The notes beneath the pieces are model-generated. The model was not told where the DNA came from, made no database searches, and saw nothing but the letters and a program-made list of their open reading frames with translations. From Ochromonas danica (Eukaryota > Sar > Chrysophyceae > Chromulinales > Chromulinaceae), in contig VKHL01000054.1 in assembly GCA_015146655.1 (NCBI GenBank), positions 116,357 to 180,356 of the forward strand: a DNA stretch of 64,000 bases, written 5' to 3'. Shown one piece after another: positions 55,386-64,000 of this stretch (position 1 is its first letter; each line of letters opens with the position of its first letter). The position numbers were made by a program, and so were the translations under genes.

Positions 55386-56223
55386 GCAACAACAGCAGCA
55401 GCAACAACAACAACAACAACAACAACAGCAACAACAGCAGCAGCAGCAACAACAACAACAACAACAACAACAGGACCATCACCACCACCACCACCAACAA
55501 GACCATCACCACCACCACCACCACCAAACTCACCGCTTCCTTCCTGAATCTGTCCTTGCTGAATAAGATGCTTGATCTCTCTCATCAATACCATAGCATC
55601 CGGCTTCTTGTCACTCTGCTCATCTTCATCTACCATTTCTTCGTGATGTTGCATACGTGCTTCTTCCGCTGCTTGCATATGTTTGCTCTCAATGTAGCTC
55701 ATATGAGCTTCTTTGTGCAGGACATAGGAGGCAATGGGTTTGCGTATATCGACAATCTGACCTTCATTGACTAACCGCTGGATTAAAATACCTGCTTTAT
55801 CCGAGCTAAATCCGATTGAGATACCCGAACAAGATACTTCACAAATAGACTCTTTGGCAGCAAATGCTTCACCTTCTTTTTTCAACCATTTGTTCACTTT
55901 TCCATTCTATCACAAAACAGAACAAACAAGGGGGTTTTCAGAGTATTTTAGGAGGTGAAGTGTGTAGTTAGCCTTAGATGATATAGGCATTAGAAGAAGA
56001 GATCATCTCTCATAATCGAATCATACTGTACCTTAGCTTCCATAATCTCCGGCATAGTAAGAAAGAAGATCTTGTGTTTACTCCCTGGAATACCTTCTTC
56101 TAAGACTTCCACTGTAGAAAATCTTCTCCATGTGGGAGAGCATATCTTCATAGAACTCCTAAGAGAGAAGAAGATAGAATTCCTCCTTGGCATCATCATC
56201 ATCATCTTGGTTGATTGTGACAT
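55143..56223 (-). CDS. Mitochondrial lipoyl/biotinyl-like domain protein lacking the acceptor lysine
   Basis: Three exons (56223-56032, 55906-55534, 55303-55143) give 241 residues. The N-terminus is basic and Ser-rich (RNSIFFSLRSSMKICSPTWR), a probable mitochondrial presequence. KIFFLTMPEIMEAK-NGKVNKWLKKEGEAF, ESICEVSCSGISIGFSSDKA and VDIRKPIASYV follow the lipoyl-domain fold seen in 2-oxoacid dehydrogenase E2 subunits, but the turn that normally reads D-K-A with the lipoylated Lys reads C-S-G. The rest is helical (ESKHMQAAEEARMQHHEEMV; FAKQLQSLARREDNELMDVF). It is far too short for an E2 with catalytic core, and may be a structural partner of a dehydrogenase complex. Intron 2 carries a long TTG/CTG microsatellite. 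Confidence 0.82.
55350..55530. repeat. (CAA)n/(CAG)n and (CCA)n tract inside an intron
   Basis: A nearly continuous CAA/CAG run followed by CCA runs fills the intron 55533-55304 of the lipoyl-like gene. Reading through it as coding gives poly-Gly, poly-Val or poly-Leu; the in-phase GT-AG pair shows it is intronic. Confidence 0.9.
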
Positions 56224-56463
56224 TGTGACTGGCACCTTTCCCCTTAGGCTGTGCAATCTAAACAATCAAATCGCCAGAATCTGGAGATGTTGAAGCTTTA
56301 ACTTCCCAGTCTAAATCTCCAGATATCTGGGATAGCCCCTCCGCCATATGGTGGTGGGTGGTGGATTGATTGCAACTCATCAGCTAGACTATCAAAAGTA
56401 TTTTGTTGCAAAATAGAAATAAAAAGAATTAGAAATTTGCTAAAATACTTGACCTAAAGAAAA
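56224..56463. promoter_or_regulatory. Divergent promoter region (lipoyl-like protein / plastid RF1)
   Basis: A 240-bp spacer between head-to-head starts. Contains a short GGTGGTGGGTGGTGG run (about 56349-56363). No known site is assigned. Confidence 0.35.
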
Positions 56464-57871
56464 ATGTGGGTTAATCGAAGAAATGTAATATCTCTCTTCT
56501 TTCTTCTTTGCATGCATTATGCAATTCAAATCACAGCATTCCATCCTACTTGTTGCTGCTGGTCATCCGCCAATCGTCTCTTACATAGGATTGCCACTGC
56601 CAGCAGTGGTAGTGGTAGTAGCAGTAGCAGTGGCAGTGGCAGTAGTAGCAGTAGTGCAGCTTTCCCAAGACGTGGTAGGACATCTCTTAGCATGACAATG
56701 GATGAATTTCTACAACATAAATTAGATGGAATTAAACGAACTTTTGATGCTTTAACAGAACGTTTAGCTGATCCTGATGTAAGTAATGATCGTAAACAAA
56801 TGTTATCTTTATCACGTGAACGTGCTAGTATAGAAGAAACAGTACAAGCTTATGATCAATGGAGAGAATATGAAAAAGAACGATTATCTCTAGTTGAATT
56901 AGATCAATTAGGAGAAGAAGAAGATCCTGACTTAAAAGAAATGATTAGAAATGATATTAAAGATCTAACAATTAAACAAGATGAAGTAGAAAAAGCTATC
57001 ACTGTAATGTTATTACCACGTGATCCAAATGATGATCGTAATGTTATGTTAGAAGTTCGTGCAGGAACAGGTGGTGATGAAGCAAGTATCTGGGCAGGTG
57101 AACTCTTAACAGTTTATCGTAAATATGCTGAAATGCAAGGATGGAAAGTCTCTGTTGTTTCAGAGACGGAAGGTGAAATGGGTGGATTTAAAACTTGTGT
57201 TTTACAAATTACAGGTAGCTTTGTCTATAGTAAATTAAAATATGAGGTAGGTTAGCTATAGGTGTTTTTTGTTGATTGTGTTCTTGTTAATAAGATAATG
57301 GGTATTATGGATGTTATGATAGGCTGGTGTTCATCGTGTACAACGGGTACCTGCAACCGAATCACAAGGTCGTGTACATACTTCTACTGCGACAGTAGCA
57401 GTCATGCCTGAAGTGGATGAAGTGGAAGTGGTAATCAATCCAGAAGATATTGAGTTGTCAACTGCTCGGTCGAGTGGAGCAGGAGGACAAAATGTCAATA
57501 AAGTAGAATCTGCTATTGATTTGATGCATAAACCAACAGGTATTCGTATCTTTTGTCAACAAGAACGTAGTCAGTTGAGGAACAAAGAAGTTGCTCTAGC
57601 CTTGTTACGTTCTCGACTCTATGAGTTAGAACTTGAGAAACAACAGAAAGAGATTTATAATCAAAGAAAGACTCAAGTTGGTACTGGTGCTCGTTCAGAG
57701 AAGATTCGTACATATAACTGGAAAGATTCTCGTTGTACAGATCATCGTTTGGGGCAAAATTTTCCTCTTCAGACATTCCTTTCAGGTGATTTGTCACCTA
57801 TTCATCAGAAATGCATCGCTGATGATCAACAAGCAGCTATGCAAGCCATGTTAGAGGAGAAAGCGAAGTAA
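56464..57871 (+). CDS. prfA: Plastid peptide chain release factor 1
   Basis: Two exons (56464-57246 and 57323-57871) encode 443 residues. The N-terminus is a signal peptide ([18 protein letters not shown]) ending just before Phe-His-Pro, a context like the ASA-F-A-P plastid motif of stramenopiles and cryptophytes, then a Ser/Gly-rich transit-like stretch. The mature part begins near [20 protein letters not shown] and shows class-I release-factor features: [35 protein letters not shown], the GGQ loop ([16 protein letters not shown]) and the C-terminal [27 protein letters not shown] and EKIRTYN favour RF1 over RF2. It would end translation of plastid mRNAs at UAA and UAG. Localisation is inferred. 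Confidence 0.94.
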
Positions 57872-58001
57872 ATTGAACTAAACTAACTGATAGCTCATAT
57901 TTTACTTAGTGTGTCATTATAGTACCAAACTATCTTCATCAACTAGAGTATCTACTCTCGGCCATGTCTGACCCTTAAGCTCATTATTCATTCACGTACA
58001 T

Positions 58002-59861
58002 TTAATCTTGTTTGGTAGATTTCTTTGGTTTGCCGGAACCTGGAAGAGAGTAACGGATAACATTGAAGAGACCACCCAATGTACCGGACCAGGTAGTAGC
58101 GTAGAACATGTCAATCAAACCCTGTGCGAAGAGATGGCCAGTACCAGTGGCAGGGTATTGCATGGGAGGAGGAATACTGTTACGAATTCCAGGGAATAGA
58201 TCTTCACACACAGATCGAACCAGACAAAGTCCGCGCAAACCCTCAGGACCAGCGAAGCGATCATATCCACTCTTCTTGCAGCCACCGAAAGGAAGAGACT
58301 GACTCATGTAGGTGCAACCCTCTAAATCATTGACTGCGCTCATACCAGCTACAAGCTGAGACGCAATCTTCTGAGCACGGAAGAAATCGCCAGAAAAAGC
58401 ACAAGAGGAGAGAGCAAAGTCGCAATTGTTTGCCAATCGCACAGCTTCCTCATCACTGTTTCCCTTCACCTTGAAGATAGCCATAATAGGACCGAAGATC
58501 TCCTCTTGAGCAATAAGAGCATTTTCGGGAATATCAGCCAAAATAGTAGGAGGATAGAAAGATCCCTTGCTCAGAGGACTGTCCTTGTTGGGGATGAATC
58601 CACCGGCAAGAACACGAGCTCCCTTAATCACCGCGTCATCGACCAGTCTCTGGTAGTGCAACATTTGTTTGGGTCCCATGCATATCGCACCGCAATCAAT
58701 CGTAGAATCACCCAAAGAAGGACCAATCTTCATCTTTCTAACAATCTTGGAAACACCATTGCAGAATTGATCATACACCTTCTCATAAACGAAGAAGCGC
58801 TCAGGACCAGCACAATTCTGACCCATGTTCTGCCACACTCCACGACAAGCTGTTTGAATAATTGAATCCACATCAGCATCATCGCAAACGATGAAAGGAT
58901 CTTTTCCACCAAGCTCAAGTACAACAGGAGTAAGATTGTCAGCGGCTGTTTTGGCAACAATTGCACCAACAGCAGGAGAACCAACGAAGATCACCTTGTC
59001 TACACCAGAAGTAACCAAAGCAGATCCAGTGGCAGCATATCCCACAACAAATTGTACAAGATCAGTTGGTGCACCAACTGCCTCAAGACAGGCATCAATA
59101 ATGGCCTTGTAGTAACGAATAGACCAAGAAGCAAACTCAGACACTTTGATAACAATCGCATTGCCACTGAAAAGAGCAGCAGAAACAGGATTGAATACAT
59201 TATGGAAAGGGTAATTCCAAGGAACAATCGCACCAATAACACCCAATGGAATGAAATCAACATAGACACGCTTCATCATCATCAATCTACCCGTATCACG
59301 ATGTTCACGAGTTAGATACTTCTCACCGGATTCAGCCAACCAGACTAATTTCTCACAAGTGACTAAGACTTCACCAATTAAAGCATCTAACATGGTCTTG
59401 CCAGATTCTCTAACCGCAACACGTGCACAATTTTCTTGATTTTCTGTAATATATCTTAACATTGTTCTCATTAACTCTCTACGTTTAGTAAAACTACTCT
59501 TTCTCCAAGTCTTTTGTGCAATACGTGCTTTTTGTACAGCTTGTTTGACTTCTTCAGCTGACATAGCAGGAATCTCACCAAAATAATCAAAAGTAGAAGG
59601 ATCCCATAGATAAACTTTCTCTCGTTCTCCTTCTAATTTCTTAGGATCAAACTTTGGATAACCTTCCAAGATATCTTCAGTTTCTTCTTTGGTTAATTCT
59701 ACATCCACTTTCTTAGGAGGTAAGGCAAAGACCACAGAAAGAAAAGGTTTAAAGAAGGCAATAAATTTTGCACATCCTACCAGAAGAGCAACTAAACCTG
59801 CTGCTTCAAGTAATAATTCAATTTGTGGTTTTTCTTGAATTAAATCTCTTAATGAAGACAT
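58002..59861 (-). CDS. Membrane-anchored aldehyde dehydrogenase, ALDH22-like
   Basis: An intron-free frame of 619 residues. A hydrophobic helix at residues ~20-50 (LLLEAAGLVALLVGCAKFIA) anchors the enzyme, as in plant ALDH22A1 and related membrane aldehyde dehydrogenases. The catalytic core shows GVIGAIVPWNYPFHNVFNP, VIFVGSPAVGAIVAKTA, the Glu box VVLELGGKDPFIVC and the Cys nucleophile in MGQNCAGPERFFVYE, plus EEIFGPIMAIFKV. A C-terminal extension past the usual ALDH end is hydrophobic. The substrate is unknown. It converges on RF1 with 130 bp between stops. Confidence 0.93.
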   Translation of the reverse strand: MSSLRDLIQEKPQIELLLEAAGLVALLVGCAKFIAFFKPFLSVVFALPPKKVDVELTKEETEDILEGYPKFDPKKLEGEREKVYLWDPSTFDYFGEIPAMSAEEVKQAVQKARIAQKTWRKSSFTKRRELMRTMLRYITENQENCARVAVRESGKTMLDALIGEVLVTCEKLVWLAESGEKYLTREHRDTGRLMMMKRVYVDFIPLGVIGAIVPWNYPFHNVFNPVSAALFSGNAIVIKVSEFASWSIRYYKAIIDACLEAVGAPTDLVQFVVGYAATGSALVTSGVDKVIFVGSPAVGAIVAKTAADNLTPVVLELGGKDPFIVCDDADVDSIIQTACRGVWQNMGQNCAGPERFFVYEKVYDQFCNGVSKIVRKMKIGPSLGDSTIDCGAICMGPKQMLHYQRLVDDAVIKGARVLAGGFIPNKDSPLSKGSFYPPTILADIPENALIAQEEIFGPIMAIFKVKGNSDEEAVRLANNCDFALSSCAFSGDFFRAQKIASQLVAGMSAVNDLEGCTYMSQSLPFGGCKKSGYDRFAGPEGLRGLCLVRSVCEDLFPGIRNSIPPPMQYPATGTGHLFAQGLIDMFYATTWSGTLGGLFNVIRYSLPGSGKPKKSTKQD

Positions 59862-60042
59862 GATTAAATTAGACTCTCTTGGGTTTTCTTATTTAAAAAA
59901 GAAGATCAAAAAGAGAGTAAGTAATGAACAACAAGTAATTCAAAGATGTGGGCAGGATTGTTTGGTTTGCCCACACATTGGACAAGATCAAGCTCAAAAT
60001 TAGATCAAAGATCAAGCTCAGTGGCAGATCCAGGTCAGTGCA

Positions 60043-60080
60043 GAATTTAGGAATTTAGGAATTTAGGAATTTAGGAATTT
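60043..60080. repeat. (GGAATTTA)n tandem octamer
   Basis: Four to five perfect copies of an AATTTAGG octamer lie at the 3' end of the minus-strand frame 60063-60543. The last codons of that frame run into it. Confidence 0.9.
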
Positions 60081-60690
60081 ACACACATTCATCACCCACA
60101 CATTCGACAGAAGAATTCTGAGAATTGCTTTCGATTTCTTCGTAACATGCAACAGATTGCTCGTTAATAGCATAAAAAGGATCAACATCGCTTCCTCATC
60201 GTCTTCATCTAATCCGGCAATAGTAGAAGGGTTTTTATGCTCGACCTCTGATTCCGGCTCGCTCAATTCTGACACATGGTCATACTTTCTCTTTCGACCA
60301 GATACGTTGTCGATGACTGTTCTTCCAAAAGTTTCGTCTCTTCTCTCCTTCCTTTCAGTCTTCATACTTGTGCATAGTAATTTGAGAACTTTATCTCGAA
60401 TTTGACTTCGACGAGACTCATCATCACAGGAGTATTTCAAGTGTTCAAGTTTGATGTTTCTCGGGTTGAAGAACATCACAAAATCAATTATTCTGGAATG
60501 GCCCTTTAGATAAGACCCCTTGAAAAATTTCTTGAAAAAGGCTGGAGAAATACGTATAATAAGTGATAATAGTAGTAAATAACAGATAATAACTGACCTT
60601 CTCTCAATGCACCAATTAATCTTTGGTGACTGGTTGAGATTGTCATACAAGAATCGTTGGTCTTCTCTTTATGCGACGTGCAAGGGTTGC
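60063..60690 (-). CDS. Hypothetical two-exon protein (weakly supported)
   Basis: A possible first exon (MIKGNPCTSHKEKTND to LIGALREG) ends in a GTCAGT donor near 60600, and a second starts after a TTTCTCCAG acceptor near 60545 with FFKKFFKGSYLKGHSRIIDF and runs to 60063. The predicted protein is about 190 residues, basic in the centre (GRKRKYDHV) and acidic afterwards (LDEDDEEAM). I recognise no domain. It could be a relic of a mobile element protein; support is modest. Confidence 0.3.
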
Positions 60691-62013
60691 CTTTGATCAA
60701 ATATAATGGATTTCTTTATCGTTTTTAACATCTTCGTCGTCTTAATGAGTGGCGAGAAACCCGAAGAAAGCTGAGAGGTTGAAATACTCACGTCGAATAT
60801 TTTTAGAATAGTTTACACCTGTCTGATTTGTACTTTTAAACCGGATATAGAAGCAATAGGAGCACAAGAATGTTGCCTCTTACCGAGGGAGGGATGAGGA
60901 GAGATTGCGCTGCGCGGTGGGGACGGCAACACTGTGATATGTAGCGATTATAACATCATAATCATCATAATCTCCCAATCATAGAACATAGAGACCTCCA
61001 CCGGTTTGTCACATAACCCTTTAGATTCAGATTCGTCATATTCTGATAATTCTTCGAATATCTGACTGCTCCATTTAGAGTTTCCGATAGCATTCGCATT
61101 ATCCTTCGTGTTTTGAATGAGTACCTTCATCGAGTTAGGCACATTTTTACCAACATATCGAGCATATCACAATCAAAAGACACTCCACTGCTCACCACCG
61201 AGAAAAGTCACTTTTAGGGAGTTACAAACCTGCCTTCTCCGCCGAAATTCCGGAATTCCTAAATTTCCCGTTTTCCAAAAATGACCTTTTGAACTTTTAA
61301 TTACTTCACACGGTATTTTGGCCTCTAGAAGTCACCTCAGGTGTATTTCACGTTTGATGTGGAAGCAACCGGCCGCCTCGGACCCTCAACCCTCGCGTTC
61401 CTTCAGGACATTTACCGCGCCAATGGAGGCAGCTTCAACCATGAAGGTATACCCGCCCGGTATGGTCCCTCCCCTGTCATGAAGCTGTTGAGGAACCTAG
61501 TACCCGCAATTGCCAAAGTGAATGCCAAACTCTCCAAGACCTACACACTCTTTACTTCTGTGTATTAGACTGATGTTTCTAGCGGTTGGGGAATTATTAG
61601 ATAGTCGTTGATTGGTCAGCTATGTTAGCACTACTTAACGGGGGTAGCCGGGAAAAGTCAGCTTAACTTAAAGGGAACGCCATTTTGGCCTCTCCGCTCG
61701 TGGTATTCGGTTTTCGTGTGCCACACGAAAATGGCATCGTCACCTTTTGCCAGAGGCATAAAACTGTTTCTTTTGCAAGGAATGGGAATCGAATAGGGAT
61801 AGAAACTGTTTTTTCCACCCGAAAACGAAAACCATGGTGTGGGGTGACTTCCGGACTTCACGATTCTGAGGCAAAATACTGTGTTCACTCTGGAACAAAC
61901 GGGGCCGCGATCCAAACAGATTCAGGCCAGATTCTGGCGTCGTCTAGAATGACCCTAAAAAGTCCATTTTCTGGGTGGCTCAAAGCAGACTTTGAACTCG
62001 CTTTGTAATTGCA
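60691..62013. other. Poorly coding region with possible element relic
   Basis: This stretch holds only short frames. A plus-strand frame at 61341-61568 reads FDVEATGRLGPSTLAFLQDI, which reminds me of the region after the reverse transcriptase in retroelement polyproteins of stramenopiles and fungi ('..GGRL.P.A..FL'). It is short and isolated, so at most a degraded element. A minus frame at 60948-61142 is unsupported. Confidence 0.3.
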
Positions 62014-62436
62014 GTGGACAAGATCCGAGATCTCAATGTTGACACAGCAAGACACTCCACTTTGCCACCATTGCAAAACATCATGGATCAGCAGCAGCAG
62101 CAGCCTCCAAGTGAGAACTCTGACAATGACAAGAATGGACTTGTCGATGGAAAGTATGAGGCCATTGAGTCTCTAGCTGATCTCTGGCTTGGAGCGGCTG
62201 AGAAGAAGGACATGCCCTTCTTGAGACTGTATCGTCTGTTCAGTCTTATTGTTATCGTTATTCAATTTATGGTGCTCTCCAGTGTTATCTTTCAAAATAT
62301 TACTGAACCTCCATGTCGTGACCTTAACTTTCCAGTTGTCGCTACTCGCTTGTTTGTTGTGATCAGTTTGTCTTGTAAGACCTTAATGCTGACTTGGTGG
62401 TGTTTAGAGACACCGAATGTAATCAGGCTTATATAG
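62014..62436 (+). CDS. Hypothetical membrane protein fragment
   Basis: A 140-residue frame from 62014. After an acidic, Gln-rich N-terminus it has two hydrophobic helices (FSLIVIVIQFMVLSSVIF and FVVISLSCKTLMLTWW). The protein is short and its end may be an exon boundary. I recognise no family. Confidence 0.35.
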   Translation: MDKIRDLNVDTARHSTLPPLQNIMDQQQQQPPSENSDNDKNGLVDGKYEAIESLADLWLGAAEKKDMPFLRLYRLFSLIVIVIQFMVLSSVIFQNITEPPCRDLNFPVVATRLFVVISLSCKTLMLTWWCLETPNVIRLI

Positions 62437-62570
62437 GCACAAGAACCTTAATTATGGCAGAGGAGGTTCAGTCAATGAGTGCTCTCAGAGCCACACATTC
62501 CGTAACACTCCTGCTGACCACAATTTCGGTTCTTCAACATGTATGTAAGCAGAGGAGATATATATATATA

Positions 62571-62632
62571 ACTTAACATGTATTATGTAATTACTTAGTA
62601 TCTAACTTAACTTGTATTATGTAATTACTTAA
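62571..62632. repeat. Direct repeat, 34-bp period
   Basis: ACTTAACATGTATTATGTAA is followed 34 bp later by ACTTAACTTGTATTATGTAA, both continuing with TTACTTA. It looks like a small tandem duplication. Confidence 0.85.
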
Positions 62633-62639
62633 CTCGAAT

Positions 62640-64000
62640 ACTATTACTACTAATACACCCTCTTGGACGTGGCTAGATGACTGATCAGGTCACTACCTAA
62701 GTCCATTCTTTAATTTCTTTTCATTTTACAGATTTTGGAAAAATCGCGTTTTTTTAAGTCTGTTTGTTACCGAAGGTGTTGCCAGGCAAAGTCTGCTCAC
62801 CTGCGTCAAAAAACGCGTTTTTAATGAAAATCGCGTTTGCCTTGAGAGAAATTCCTTCCTCAGCAAGAACAAAGAAATCAATTGCGTCTCAAGCAATCTT
62901 CTGATTTCACATCAGGTAAGCTTTCAAATACTTTGCTTTCTTTCTGATATTAAATATCTTATCCATATGACATTATGGCTTGCAGATTTGGCGCTTTTTG
63001 GTTTTGTTTTGCGTGTTCCTAACACGCTTCCTGATTCCGCCGTTGTTCACGGGTCTTGGCCTTGCCAAGATCGCCTTTTGCCATCCAATCTCTTGGGATT
63101 CCTATTCCTTTATATTTACTTGCCCATTTGGTGCAAGATTTTCATCCTTTTGCTGGGTTTACATTCAAGTCCATTTTCGTCTTCGCCCAGGTGCACCTCG
63201 TGCTACCCGTCGACCTGACTTCGTCTCCTCTCGTCTTCCGGCCTTCTCAGCTCGTTGAAGACTATCATTTGGAGATCTCCATGGATTCCTTTTCCTTCTT
63301 CTTCTTTTCTCGGGGTCCACCTCTGCCGTGAGGCCTCCCCTTTTCCTGCCATGCTGTTCCATGGTCTCATCGTGGTATTGGGCCACTTTCCCCCTTCGCA
63401 GTCCACAGCTGTTAGTCAGCCGAGGTGTTCTACCTCTTCTCAAGGCTATTGCTACTTTTTGTTGGTGCCCATGAAATGGGTCTTCTCTCCAGTCAGTGCT
63501 GGCTTCAGTAGTCTCGCCCCCATCATCATGATGCTGTTGGGCTTCCTCATCCGCGTCCCTGAACGCGTGGCTGTTTGTTCCTTCAGCTTTCCTTGCAGCT
63601 ATTATAATGCTTTCAGTCCTTGCCATCCAGATGGCCAACTGTTCGTTGTCATCGACCAGCCATGCATGGTCTACTCATCATCAGCTTGGAATTCGGCTTG
63701 GCACATGGTCTCTATGAACCTTGCCTCTGTTGCCTCTGTTTGGGGAGGTCTTAAGGAAGCTGCTGCTTTACTACTACTCAGGGAAACACTCGTCCCTCTT
63801 CTCCGCAGTGATGATGATGGTGATGATGATGGTGTTGCAGCAGGTGCAGTACACCCTCTCAAGTCCAATACCATGGTGCTCTTTCAACTAAGAGGGTTAA
63901 GTTAATTCGGTTACAACTGTCTGACTACCAAGGCTATTGCTTCTTTTTGCCTATTCGGTTTGCAGTCTTTCCTTTCACGTAGCAGTATCATCACCACCAC
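62640..64000. other. Region without supported gene at the window end
   Basis: Contains GC-richer sequence from about 63000 with long open frames on both strands (for example 63255-63905 plus, 63165-63638 minus). The translations look non-globular and show no domain, and neither strand gives a consistent splice model. The first and last parts of a gene that continues beyond 64000 cannot be excluded. Confidence 0.35.

Noticed and set aside
55253-55530. Poly-Val/Leu extension of the lipoyl-like protein
   Set aside because: In-phase GT-AG sites at 55533 and 55304 remove the microsatellite as an intron and give a better C-terminal exon.
63165-63905. Long frames on both strands at the window end
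   Set aside because: No domain, start or splice support on either strand; composition does not look like a folded protein.
1-64000. tRNA, rRNA, or CRISPR arrays
   Set aside because: I found no B-box/A-box arrangement with a clover-leaf, no rRNA stretch, and no regularly spaced repeats with unique spacers; the regular repeats present are coding or microsatellite. Short tRNAs could be missed by eye.

Overview
This is a nuclear window from a eukaryotic microbe, most likely an alga with a secondary (red-type) plastid such as a photosynthetic stramenopile. Protein-coding genes carry short GT-AG introns (about 50-270 nt, donors mostly GTAAGT/GTGAGT/GTATGT). Splicing was worked out by hand: in every multi-exon gene with a full exon list below, the exon lengths sum to a multiple of three. 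Three proteins start with a hydrophobic signal peptide followed by a transit-like stretch: an organellar release factor RF1 with an 'ITA-F' cleavage context (like the ASA-F motif of stramenopiles and cryptophytes), a Deg/HtrA protease that also has a thylakoid-lumen type second signal, and a BASS-family transporter. That pattern points to a complex plastid. Two tubulin-tail modifying enzymes (vasohibin and a CCP5-type carboxypeptidase) suggest modified microtubules, probably flagella.

Layout. 1-1300: no recognisable gene. 1306-5461 (-): an 8-exon, 1100-residue multipass membrane protein. 6154-7517 (-): plastid Deg protease. 8029-11040 (+): CCP5-like carboxypeptidase. 11437-12291 (-): TVP23 Golgi protein. 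12601-14531 (+): mitochondrial helical-repeat protein. 14640-15180 (-): truncated inverted copy of the sirtuin 5' end. 15777-16781 (+): unrecognised protein. 17224-18135 (-): vasohibin. 18472-19083 (+): SMI1/KNR4 protein. 19295-19932 (-): Ubc13-partner UEV. 20383-22266 (+): triple-KH plus WW RNA-binding protein. 23197-24810 (-): Gly-rich protein with a receiver-like region. 25330-28506: head-to-head pair of prolyl-4-hydroxylase/ankyrin paralogues. 28650-31146 (-): pseudo-calpain. 31431-32772 (+): BASS transporter. 33033-34063 (-): deoxynucleoside kinase. 34480-35604 (+): sirtuin. 35748-37486 (-): PurK-PurE fusion. 38251-39792 (-): GT31 glycosyltransferase. 42159-46850 (+): 1563-residue protein with long 7/11-residue repeats and a deaminase-like HxE...CxxC domain. 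50284-54645 (-): USP47 with a 20-nt microexon carrying most of the catalytic Cys box. 55143-56223 (-): lipoyl-like domain protein without its lysine. 56464-57871 (+): plastid RF1. 58002-59861 (-): ALDH22-like dehydrogenase. 60000-64000: poorly coding, with weak ORFs and possible element relics.

Genes alternate strands almost strictly (22 of 27 adjacent pairs), giving head-to-head pairs with 200-500 bp shared promoters and tail-to-tail pairs often only 130-260 bp apart. A CCCACGCAA motif recurs upstream of three gene starts. The most novel items are the repeat-plus-deaminase protein, the catalytically dead calpain, the head-to-head hydroxylase/ankyrin pair with near-identical intron sequence, the sirtuin fragment duplication, the USP47 microexon, and a GC-rich hairpin island at 39.98-40.28 kb.
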